Below, piece by piece: positions 1-8,500 of a DNA stretch of 15,921 nt (position 1 is its first letter; the number at the start of each line of letters is the position of its first letter). The notes below the pieces were generated by a model. That model searched no databases. It was not told where the DNA came from and was given only the letters and a program-made list of their open reading frames with translations. The position numbers and the translations under genes were made by a program. Source of the DNA: Candidatus Poribacteria bacterium (lineage in GTDB: Bacteria > Poribacteria > WGA-4E > WGA-3G); assembly GCA_009842375.1 (NCBI GenBank), contig VYFM01000608.1:1-15921 (forward strand). The letters are read 5' to 3'.

Positions 1-38
1 ACTATATTTAGTAAGTTTACAAAAAAGGAATTATCATA

Positions 39-2252
39 ATGAATCCGACTATTAGTAAATTCAGAAATGCCAAAGCAAAACAAAGCGAATCTGTTGAGTT
101 CCTACAAGTAATTGAGATAATACGGAGTGATACGCTTTCTGAAGAGACAAAAACATGTCTAAACCTTGTCAACAATAGAAATGGCAAGGTATATAAAGAA
201 TATAAAGAAACCAAACTGCCGGCGGTTACTTTTGCATCGGAACTAACAACAAGAGATAAGGAAATATCACTGGAGGATCGCGTCAGGTCTTATTCAGGAC
301 TTGTATGTTTAGATTTTGACAACATAGACACTGCGGATGCGTTATCTGAAGTTTCAGGAATGCCAGAGACGGTTTTAGCTTTTATCAGTCCTTCGGGGCG
401 CGGTGTCAAGGTTGTTGTATCAGTGAATCCGATACCTACAAATGATACTGAATACAAAGCGAGCTATAGCGCGTGTGTTGAGGCGTACTCGTACATTGGA
501 GAAATTGATAGATCGGGGAGTGATGTGACGCGTTTATGTTTCCTTTGTCAACACCAGAACGCTTTTGTAAATACCGAACCGTCGGGCGTAAATTGGGAGT
601 TATACGAGTATGAAGAGTCAACACACATACCAGATAAACAGACAACGGGGTCGCGACCGGGAAATGTTGACTTGACGGCTTTGAAATACCTACATGCTGA
701 TGATTACGATGTATGGTTACGTGTGGGTATGGCGTGTCATTATCACAACTTGGATGTTTCAGTTTGGGAACAATGGAGTCAACAGTCCAGTAAGTACGAA
801 ATAGGTGTATGTCAAGATAAGTGGAAAACCTTTACAAAAGATAAACTGAATCCAGTGACGTGGGGCTGGGTTGTTTATACTGCTAAATGCTATGGATACA
901 CCACACAACAGAAAAGGAAATCGACTAAACAATCCACACAACAGGACACCACACTTGATAATCCTTTCTTTAGTGGTAAGAAGTTTCTACCTATGGCAAT
1001 GGAGTCATATCTGATTCGTGAGGATAAAAGATATATTTCACTACCATTGGAAAAGGGGCTGCGGTTGTATCATAACGGGATTTATGTAAAGGAAAAGGAT
1101 TTGCCAAAGCGCGAGCAGTTAATAACACAGATAAAGCAGGCATTGGGCGGTGAATTGTTTAAGCATAGTCATTACAAGGAAGTTGAAAATATGTTGCTTG
1201 AGTCAACAACACCGATTACCGAGTGTGAACCGTCGGGTCTTCTCTGTGTTGAGAATGGTATTCTAAACCTTGATACGCTTGCGTTGACACCGCATACACC
1301 CGATCAGATTTTCTTTACGAAAATACCAGTATCTTTTGATAAGGATAATGCAAAGTGTCCACAAATTCTGAAATGGCTAAATCAAGTCTTGGACGGGGAT
1401 GATGCACAGGTAAGTCTTTTCTTTGAATGCGTAGGATATACCTTACTACAGACAAGCGAATTACAGAAAATCATAATCCTTGAGGGAACAACAAAAACAG
1501 GTAAATCAACGGCTGCCAAACTACTGCAGGCGTTATTTGGACGTGATAATGTAAGCAATGTATCATTACACGCTTTGGATAACGAGGATAACAGATTTTC
1601 AAGGGTAAAACTTCACGGAAAAATTGCCAACATATCAACAGATATGAGTCAAAAGCAATTAAAGGGTGATGGGTATGTCAAGGCTATTGTCGCTGGCGAT
1701 CCAATTGAGGCTGAACACAAGGGCGTTGATTTATTTACATTCACACCAAAGGCAACGCTTTGGGCTATGACTAACAAAATTCCAAGATCTTATGATAAAA
1801 CAAGCGCGTGGTATGAACGACTTTTGATTATACGTTTTGATAAGCAGTTTCTACCGAATACAGATACGCCACCAGATACCAACATACTTGCTAAAATAGC
1901 AACACCGAATGAGTTATCAGGCTTATTAACCATATCCTTGATACTTGGGAAACAAGCAGTGGAGCGCGGGTATTTCAGTACCACAGAGAAACAAAAACAG
2001 GCGGTACTGGAAGTTATGACAAACAACGACACGACCTATCTGTTTGTTGATACACTTAACACCACACAATACGTTTGGGATGATACTGAATTTTACAACA
2101 TGTATATTGAGTGGGCTGATTCCGAAGGAATTGATAGACCGATGTCAAAAACAAAGTTAGCGGAATCTACAGAACTTCACGGAATTGTGAGAAGGAAATT
2201 GGGAAACCGAGAAAAACGCGAGTGGAAATGGGTAAAAGGAATTAACAATTAG
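39..2252 (+). CDS. VirE_N/BT4734-like primase fused to D5-type SF3 helicase
   Basis: Probable replication protein of a plasmid, phage or integrated element: it would synthesise primers and unwind DNA. The N-terminal part (about residues 60-200) looks like an archaeo-eukaryotic primase fold of the VirE_N/BT4734 type. It has an acidic pair D92/D94 in GLVCLDFDNID, then SPSGRGVKV at 117-125, then D157. Residues about 214-288 resemble the PriCT-2 linker (DYDVWLRVGMACHY). The C-terminal helicase has Walker A GTTKTGKST at 483-491, a Walker B-like NISTDM ending near D535, the polar motif-C asparagine in AMTNK (N579) and an arginine-finger candidate in YERLLIIRF (R594 or R599). The start is supported by AAGGAA at 25-30, 8 nt before ATG. 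The gene looks visibly richer in A/T than the surface-protein genes, which fits a mobile origin. It faces the 2667-5408 gene across a repeat-rich gap. The promoter would lie left of the window. Family assignment is firm; the element type is inferred. Confidence 0.9.
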   Translation: MNPTISKFRNAKAKQSESVEFLQVIEIIRSDTLSEETKTCLNLVNNRNGKVYKEYKETKLPAVTFASELTTRDKEISLEDRVRSYSGLVCLDFDNIDTADALSEVSGMPETVLAFISPSGRGVKVVVSVNPIPTNDTEYKASYSACVEAYSYIGEIDRSGSDVTRLCFLCQHQNAFVNTEPSGVNWELYEYEESTHIPDKQTTGSRPGNVDLTALKYLHADDYDVWLRVGMACHYHNLDVSVWEQWSQQSSKYEIGVCQDKWKTFTKDKLNPVTWGWVVYTAKCYGYTTQQKRKSTKQSTQQDTTLDNPFFSGKKFLPMAMESYLIREDKRYISLPLEKGLRLYHNGIYVKEKDLPKREQLITQIKQALGGELFKHSHYKEVENMLLESTTPITECEPSGLLCVENGILNLDTLALTPHTPDQIFFTKIPVSFDKDNAKCPQILKWLNQVLDGDDAQVSLFFECVGYTLLQTSELQKIIILEGTTKTGKSTAAKLLQALFGRDNVSNVSLHALDNEDNRFSRVKLHGKIANISTDMSQKQLKGDGYVKAIVAGDPIEAEHKGVDLFTFTPKATLWAMTNKIPRSYDKTSAWYERLLIIRFDKQFLPNTDTPPDTNILAKIATPNELSGLLTISLILGKQAVERGYFSTTEKQKQAVLEVMTNNDTTYLFVDTLNTTQYVWDDTEFYNMYIEWADSEGIDRPMSKTKLAESTELHGIVRRKLGNREKREWKWVKGINN

Positions 2253-2289
2253 ATATTGTGTCCACACTTTTTCAAGATGTGTCCGCACG

Positions 2290-2321
2290 GTGTCCAGTAT
2301 TTTTTTCAATTATGTGGACAC
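2290..2321. repeat. Inverted repeat GTGTCCA/TGGACAC just after the primase gene
   Basis: GTGTCCA (2290-2296) and TGGACAC (2315-2321) are perfect 7-bp inverted arms around an 18-nt, T-rich spacer. Together with the T-run in the spacer it might help end transcription of the upstream gene. The T-run sits in the loop rather than after the stem, so it is not a standard intrinsic terminator. It is more simply read as two oppositely oriented members of the GTGTCC array. Confidence 0.6.
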
Positions 2322-2496
2322 GCATAAATCTATACTATTATTGATTTTATTCGGTATATATCCAATGTGTCCAGTGTGTCCATATATACTATTGCGTACA
2401 AGAATTTTATATAACATTATAGTATAAGGCGGTACGGTATAAATTGAAAAGTTGTACTGGAGTTGCAAAAAGTCTGGACACTGTGCTATTTGATGT

Positions 2497-2534
2497 GCTA
2501 TGAACCTATACCACGATTGACTTAACGCGTGTCC
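2497..2534 (+). repeat. 38-bp direct repeat, copy 1
   Basis: First copy of a 38-bp direct repeat beginning GCTATGAACCTATA and ending in ACGCGTGTCC. It matches the copy at 2577-2614 at 36 of 38 positions, the differences being at 2511 and 2515. The copies are exactly 80 bp apart. Its last six bases are one of the GTGTCC hexamers and can pair with GGACAC at 2545-2550. Just downstream, TGCGGACAC occurs twice with a 12-bp period (2542-2550 and 2554-2562). Confidence 0.9.
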
Positions 2535-2576
2535 AGAAAGGTGCGGACACACATGCGGACACCGTTTTTTTGAGAC

Positions 2577-2614
2577 GCTATGAACCTATATCACAATTGA
2601 CTTAACGCGTGTCC
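2577..2614 (+). repeat. 38-bp direct repeat, copy 2
   Basis: Second copy of the 38-bp repeat, 80 bp after the first. Its end, CGCGTGTCC (2606-2614), forms a perfect 9-bp inverted repeat with GGACACGCG (2627-2635), with a 12-nt loop. A further GGACAC at 2635-2640 overlaps the right arm. In copy 1 the matching arm pairs over only 6 bp. Confidence 0.9.
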
Positions 2615-2666
2615 GTACTTTTGTTGGGACACGCGGACACAGTACGCCTAAAAATAATGCCAAGTA

Positions 2667-5408
2667 TCACTGATTCTGCTTTTCCTTTATCCACCCTACG
2701 TACTCGCTTGCTTTCGTTTCTGGGAGTGTGTAGACACCCCGCTGCACTCGGACGATCTCGCCTGCATCTAATAGTTGCTTGAGCTTATTGCCTATTGCCT
2801 GAGGACTGCTATCAATCGCTGCAACAAGCGATGCTGTTGTTTTCTCATGCCCGGAAGCCAGAAGAGAGAGTATTTGCTCTTGTATAGTAATGCGAGGAAT
2901 GTTCCCACCCCGCAGTTTATTCAAGACGCGGTTTGCTTGTCTTGAGGAGCATCCTAAGATCCGTTCCACTTCTTCTCTGCTGGTTTCAGCAGTTAAGTTC
3001 GCCTGTTCTACTTCAAATCCTTCGCGTATATGTATCGTTTCTTGGAGTTTGTGTAATCCACCAGCGATCTCAAAATCCTCCCAGTCAAAGAGAAATGTTT
3101 CCAGTCTATCGGTAATATCCGGCAACTCAAAGTCGGTGAGCAGCATCAAGGTCTTACCGCTATTGCGGTTTAATCCAACCCTTCCGACAACCTGTGTGAG
3201 TAATCCTGAAAGCTTTTGATTAAATATCTCTTGTATTCGTTCATCTTTATAATCACCCGTCCATATATCTCCTTCATAATTGAGAGGTTTTTCGTCATTT
3301 CCGAACAACATCTGTGCTTCACGCCAGATTATGTGCGGCTCTATATGGGGTGTCCCGACGATCCATAGCACCTGTACTGCTTCAAAATCTGTTTCTATCT
3401 CACCCAACATTTTGAAGCCTGAAACAAAATGGACGTTCGGCAGTGACACTAAGTCAGCTAATCTATCCGTAATCGAACCCGTTGTGACAATCGCATGCGT
3501 TATGTTCGGATCCCTGTCTACTTCTGCGCGAATACCCCGAAAATAACGTTCACCTAATTGAGACAACTCCATAATGCTTGAATTGCCATCGTAGTTTAAG
3601 ATTTCATGGAGTAAGTCGCCACCAGCGCGGAGCTGAAAGACTTTGTTGCCCGGCACCCAGGCTGTCGGTTCAACACGAACGACAGCCATGTCCTCATCCG
3701 GGAATACTTTGCGAAGCTGTGGGTCAGAGAACGAGGGTGAAATGAGTAAAAGGCGTTTAACGTCTGAAGGTAGTTTTGGGGGCATCCAAAACTTTAGATA
3801 TGTTTCACTCCACTGCATCGGCGCATCATCATCACGCGGATAATGCTTGAAAAAACTTCGTAACTGATGCCAATACGTCCACTCCGGATTGACACTGTCC
3901 TGGACATTGGGAGAACACATCTGCTGGACAATCTCGTCTTCATATTGATAGAACGCGCTAACCGCAGCACGCACCTGCCCAATAGGATTGCTATACGAAT
4001 CAGTTTGTGTTCCCATGGCATTCATAAGTGCTACAGCAAAGTTACCTAAAGCTTGTCCTTGCCAGTCGGCTATCCATTGCTCAACAACTTCTTTTGATAA
4101 CTCACATTCAAGAAATAGGTTTTCTATTGATGCTATACGTTCATGTAAGCAGGTTGGATGACTGTCCAAGGGCTCCTTTGGTATTTCGATGTCTGTCAAT
4201 ACATCTATTTCGGAAGGCGTGAGTGCCAGAATGCGTATATCACGCGCTAATATTTGTTTTAGCTGCGCTGAACGTTCTTTGAGTGTCTTATATACCTTTT
4301 GGGGTGTTTGTTGTTTTTGAAGTTTCGGTGGCATCCGTTTGATTGCCAATGGACTTAAACGTCTCTCACGAATAGCGTGAACTGTTTCGTTGAAAGGTGT
4401 TTGTTCTGGAATACCCGTGTCGTTCCATATAACTGTTATCGGGACAGCATGTATCGGGAACTCTGTATTTGGTGTCGCTTCACGAATCCACACGGTGTCC
4501 CGATCTTCCCACAAGGCTGCAGACACATCGTTGCGCTGCCAGTAGTGAAAGCCGTTCATCTCACGTTCATAAGAAAAACCACGGTTCAAAAACGCTGCTT
4601 TCGCAAAATTGAGATTGGTTGAATTGAGCGAAGAGGGAACAGTAGCGACTTGGGTGAACTTTTTCTGAGACGATTCAGGTGCGTGGAGCGCAGCACGTAG
4701 GGTATGAAGCGGTGCAAAGACTACTTCTTTTGTAATGTAAGGCGGATTTAACAGGTTACCGATTAAAATCTCATACCGCATGTCCCAACGGCTATAGCTT
4801 TTGTCTCCATGGACTTCAAGGTAAATGTCACAATGGTTCGGATCTTCTTCGGTAGGTGCATGTTTATAGACATAATATTTTTCTGCATCGCTGTCGGGAT
4901 GTAAGTAATCTTGGATTCGGCAAGTGAAACGAAGACCACCGGATTTGGTCAGTGTTAACAGCGGATTGGCTGACGTGTTGAGGAGTGCTTGTATACAATC
5001 GGAAACAAGTTCAGGTTCATCACAAATCGCTTCATAACAAAATTCAAGGTCGTGCCATCGCGCACCCTCACGTTCAGACGGAATACCGGTATATATCTGA
5101 ATACCCCAGGAGGTGTCCCACTGTCTCAATCGCCAATCTTCTGTGGTTTGCCGTCTTAAGAACCGATGCCCCCCTAAATCTTGGGGTCCTTTGTCGTCTT
5201 CAGGTGCATGCCCTATTGGCATAAAAGAGATGGACGCATTCTCAAGTGCATCCAGTGTTAGCGGATTGGCACGCACACAATGCACCTTGATATGATACGG
5301 GACACGTTTATATAACGCCGGTGTAATAACTGTTTTGCGTTGCCGAAGTATTTCTGCTTCTGCATGTCTTTTGTGACAACGTTGAAAAATATCTTCTAAT
5401 ACATCCAT
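2667..5408 (-). CDS. Large helicase-like protein with possible primase-like N-terminus and C-terminal winged helices
   Basis: Predicted DNA-processing protein of 913 aa with no signal peptide. The N-terminal third contains TKSGGLRF (154-161) and a conserved-looking block with SRWDMRYEILIGNLLNPP (206-223). Its SGG and D/R motifs suggest a divergent archaeo-eukaryotic primase-like domain, but this is weak. Residues about 550-770 resemble the C-terminal RecA lobe of DinG/XPD-type helicases: KRLLLISPSF (551-560), HAIVTTGSI (638-646), LWIVGTP (681-687), a motif-VI-like QVVGRVGLNR (739-748), then GKTLMLLTD. I find no Walker A motif anywhere, so the first helicase lobe is missing or degenerate. Two winged-helix-like regions follow (about 805-835 and 840-897, ending RVQRGVYTLPE). 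The ATG at 5408 gives the longest frame but has only a weak Shine-Dalgarno. It points toward the primase-helicase gene and may belong to the same replication module. From memory, similar proteins occur in Poribacteria as uncharacterised proteins. The reading frame is certain; the function is not. Confidence 0.75.
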   Translation of the reverse strand: MDVLEDIFQRCHKRHAEAEILRQRKTVITPALYKRVPYHIKVHCVRANPLTLDALENASISFMPIGHAPEDDKGPQDLGGHRFLRRQTTEDWRLRQWDTSWGIQIYTGIPSEREGARWHDLEFCYEAICDEPELVSDCIQALLNTSANPLLTLTKSGGLRFTCRIQDYLHPDSDAEKYYVYKHAPTEEDPNHCDIYLEVHGDKSYSRWDMRYEILIGNLLNPPYITKEVVFAPLHTLRAALHAPESSQKKFTQVATVPSSLNSTNLNFAKAAFLNRGFSYEREMNGFHYWQRNDVSAALWEDRDTVWIREATPNTEFPIHAVPITVIWNDTGIPEQTPFNETVHAIRERRLSPLAIKRMPPKLQKQQTPQKVYKTLKERSAQLKQILARDIRILALTPSEIDVLTDIEIPKEPLDSHPTCLHERIASIENLFLECELSKEVVEQWIADWQGQALGNFAVALMNAMGTQTDSYSNPIGQVRAAVSAFYQYEDEIVQQMCSPNVQDSVNPEWTYWHQLRSFFKHYPRDDDAPMQWSETYLKFWMPPKLPSDVKRLLLISPSFSDPQLRKVFPDEDMAVVRVEPTAWVPGNKVFQLRAGGDLLHEILNYDGNSSIMELSQLGERYFRGIRAEVDRDPNITHAIVTTGSITDRLADLVSLPNVHFVSGFKMLGEIETDFEAVQVLWIVGTPHIEPHIIWREAQMLFGNDEKPLNYEGDIWTGDYKDERIQEIFNQKLSGLLTQVVGRVGLNRNSGKTLMLLTDFELPDITDRLETFLFDWEDFEIAGGLHKLQETIHIREGFEVEQANLTAETSREEVERILGCSSRQANRVLNKLRGGNIPRITIQEQILSLLASGHEKTTASLVAAIDSSPQAIGNKLKQLLDAGEIVRVQRGVYTLPETKASEYVGWIKEKQNQ

Positions 5409-5590
5409 GTATCTTGACTTATGAAGGTGGAGATTTAGAATATCTCTGTATACTACGCATATACAGGGATTGATCCTACCAGGCGGAAGGATGGGCGGGA
5501 GGTTTAACGTCTCTCCCGCAGGACGTTCATGAATAACACAATTGCCAGTGATTTTTTACACGCGACTGGCGGCGGCGAGGTTTTATGATC
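5409..5590. other. Intergenic region with hairpins between surface-protein gene and helicase-like gene
   Basis: This 182-bp gap lies downstream of the 1610-aa gene and upstream of the 913-aa gene, both on the minus strand. It holds a 7-bp inverted repeat near the downstream start (5446-5466) and a 7-bp GC-rich hairpin (5495-5501 with 5513-5519). The latter overlaps an alternative 6-bp pair (AACGTC 5506-5511 with GACGTT 5522-5527). A GCCAGT/ACTGGC pair lies near 5545-5570. None is followed by a clear T-run on the minus strand, so no standard terminator can be named. No good sigma70 promoter was recognised. Confidence 0.5.
5446..5466. promoter_or_regulatory. Operator-like inverted repeat upstream of the helicase-like gene
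   Basis: CTGTATA (5446-5452) and TATACAG (5460-5466) form a perfect 7+7 inverted repeat with a 7-nt spacer. It lies 38-58 nt upstream of the start codon of the 913-aa gene. The size and position would suit a dimeric repressor site. The protein's own winged-helix regions make autoregulation possible, but this is inference from position only. Confidence 0.35.
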
Positions 5591-8500
5591 CTACTTGAGA
5601 ATCAGCATCTTACGGGTAGCGGACATGCGATCCGTTATCAAGGTGTAGAAATACACACCACTTGCTACATGTTCACCGATAGCGTTGCGACCATCCCAAT
5701 AGGCGGCGCGACTACGGTCGGTGTAGTAGCCTTTTGACTGATGTCCAAGGGACAACGTACGCACTTCTCTACCAGCAGAGTTGTAAATCGTTATCTGCAC
5801 ATCAGAACTTGTTGCTAACTGATACGGTATCCACGTCTCCGGATTGAACGGATTCGGATAGTTCGCAAGCAAACGCGTCTTTTCTGGGGTTACGACTTCT
5901 AACAAGCTCTGCAGATACGCCAACGTGAACTGCGCTGTCGCAGATTGGTTATCCGTAGCAAGCAACAGAGCAATCTGACGTTGAACCTCTTCACGAGATA
6001 CCTTCGGACGTTCCTTCGCAACCGCTACTGGCGCAGCATTCGATTCATCGCGGTTATCAAACACAAGCAACAGGTCAAGGAAGTTCACAACGCCATCATC
6101 GTTGACATCAAGTCTCGGATCGCTCGGTGGACTTTCACCCAATGCATTCGCTACTAACGAAGCATCGATGTTATCTACCACACCATCACGATTGACATCA
6201 TACTTTGAGAACGTGCCTGGCGCACGCGTCGTTGTACCAGACGGCACCGCAACATCACCAAGGGACACTAAGTCGCTAACGACCGCACGAATAGTCGACG
6301 CATCTCGGTTCCCTTGCATAATCCTACCAAGACTATCCGCCCAGTAGATCTTATCATCATCCCCATCATAAGAAATACCGTAAGGAACACCTCTCGTTGT
6401 TCTCAACTCTTCCACATTGGTGCCATTTAGGTTAGCACTATGAATCTTACCAGAGTCATCACCCGTTTGCTCAGTCCAGTAGACTTTACCACCACCAACT
6501 GCTATGCTGTTCAACATATCATAACCACTGGAAATAGTTGACACACCTGAACCATCAACGTCCGCTGATTGAACAGTGCCATCACCTGTTATCCAGTACA
6601 CTTTACCCGAGTCAACAGCAATGTCTGTCGGATCGGTCAGACCTAAAACAAGGTTCGGAACAAAACCTGAACCGTCTATGTTGATCGACTGCACTTTACC
6701 ACGTTCGTTGGTCAAGTAAATCGTATTACTGGCAGTGTCAACGGTAATACCTGCAGGCGCAGCTGACAGATCACGGATCAACTGAATGTTACTACCATTC
6801 AGGTTAGAACGGCGAATCCGACCGCTATTATTACCCGTCTTCTCTACCCAATACAGACGATTGCTTGTTACAACAAGACTCACTACATTTTCAACACTCG
6901 ACGCAATGTCTTCCACATTGTTGCCAACAAGACGATGCAATGTGCCACCATCCGTGTTGATCCAATACGTATCCGCTCTACGAGATGCAGGCAGACGAAT
7001 ATCGGGTTCCGGCGGCGCAGGGTCTATCGCTGTCGCTGTAAACGTTACGCGAGTCGATACACCTGATACACTCGCACGCACTGTATTACGACCCGGTTCA
7101 TCACCCAACGTCAGATACGTTTCCGCACGACCCCGTGAATCTGTCGTATCAGATGTTGCAGAGAGACTACCGCCACCGTCTGTCACGCTAAACGTTACAG
7201 TAACACCTGAAACAGTGTCGCCATCTTCGTCTAACACTTCAACAACAAACGGATCGTCAAGCTCTGTGCCAGGATCACCGCTCTGGTTATTACCGGACAC
7301 AATCTCAATGTCATCCGCTAAATTACCGACGTTAATCGTAAAGGTAACTGATGAAACGCCAGATACACGTGCCGTTATAAAGTAAGTGCCAGCAGCACGC
7401 GGCAATAATTCCGCCTCCGCTTCACCAAGACGATCCGTTTCCGCACTACGAGGTGTCAGTGTGCCACTACCACCTCTCATGCTGAACGACACAGTGACAC
7501 CTTCAAGATCGTCACCATCCTCATCCGTAACATGAACGATCATCGGCGCACTACGTTGGTTCACCGCAATTCGCTGGTTATCACCTGATACGATTTCAAG
7601 ACTATCAGGAACAAGTGAACCTGTCGCTTCAAACGTAACATCTGCAACGCCTGTGATACCAACGCTTGCCGTAACTTCGTTATCTTCGTCGTCTTCATCT
7701 AACACAAGATACGCACGCACATCACCGTTCGCATCACTATCAACAGTTAACGTTCTACTGCCACCTGTAGCAGTGCTGGACTCAGAAAGTTCTCCATCGC
7801 CATCTGTCACTGTAAAGGTTACAGGCACACCTTGCACAGCGGTACTATCACTAACCCGAACAACCTTCACGACAAACGGCTCATCAAGCACTTCACCGCG
7901 ATTACCATCCTGGTTATCACCAGAAACACTATCGCTTGTATCTTTCACGAGGCTAACAGCAAACACCGTAACCGTAACGGCACGGGTTTGAGTCCCTGAA
8001 ACAGCCGTGATAGTATACGCGCCAGCTGCCTTCGGTAGCCTGAACGTATCCGGCGTAACAGCCCTACCAGTGTTATCTGTTATCAACACAGTCGATGACT
8101 GAACTACTTGCGCAGCGTTCCTAACGGTAATCGTCACAACCTGGTTCACTGCCGGCGTATTATTCTCATTATTAAACAAGATTGTCAACGGATACGCTAC
8201 ACCCGGTCCACCGGTGATTACTGTTTGACCAAGACTGTCAACAGGCTGAATAATGGTCAGACGCGTGGATGTCGTTGGCTGTTGTGCTGTTCCTGTAATC
8301 TCAAAGGTTACGGGTGTCGCACCACTCGCGTCAACATCGCTATCCGTGATGACCGCACTTATCAACCGTCTCGCTGTTGAAATTACAGAAAATTGATACG
8401 TGGCATCGCCGTTACCATCGGTGTTTACTGTTCCAGAAGGAAGGTCATTTCCACTGCTATCTCGGAACGTGACTTCAACACCCGATTGCGCAGCATTCGT

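Larger units (their letters stand above)
2253..2666. other. Repeat-rich intergenic region between convergent genes, candidate origin or recognition array
   Basis: This gap lies between the stop codons of two convergent genes, so it is not an ordinary promoter region. It is packed with the hexamer GTGTCC. Forward copies start at 2258, 2279, 2290, 2367, 2376, 2529 and 2609. Reverse copies (GGACAC) start at 2316, 2476, 2545, 2557, 2627 and 2635. By chance about 0.2 copies would be expected in 383 bp on both strands. The central part (about 2321-2460) is AT-rich, with repeated TATA/GTATA and ACTATT words. An AT-rich core flanked by short repeats beside a primase-helicase gene is the layout of an iteron-type origin. 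Alternatives are a primase or partition recognition array, or a nonautonomous repeat element. I see no convincing gene here; an 80-codon minus-strand frame at 2310-2552 runs through the repeats and looks incidental. Confidence 0.6.

Noticed and set aside
2310..2552. 80-codon minus-strand frame in the intergenic array
   Set aside because: It runs across the GTGTCC hexamers and AT-rich core, has no convincing ribosome-binding site and encodes no recognisable domain.
2258..2640. CRISPR array
   Set aside because: The repeats are 6 bp, irregularly spaced and in both orientations. The longer 38-bp repeat has only two copies, and no cas gene is present.
5965..6975. Eukaryotic contamination suggested by LDL-receptor-type YWTD repeats
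   Set aside because: The same frame has a bacterial signal peptide, Shine-Dalgarno, bacterial Ig-like domains and a FlgD-Ig-type tail. YWTD-like propellers are known in bacteria.
6786..7385. 199-codon open frame on the plus strand
   Set aside because: It is antisense to the Ig-like repeats and propeller start of the 1610-aa gene. The composition is a mirror of the real frame, with no domain.
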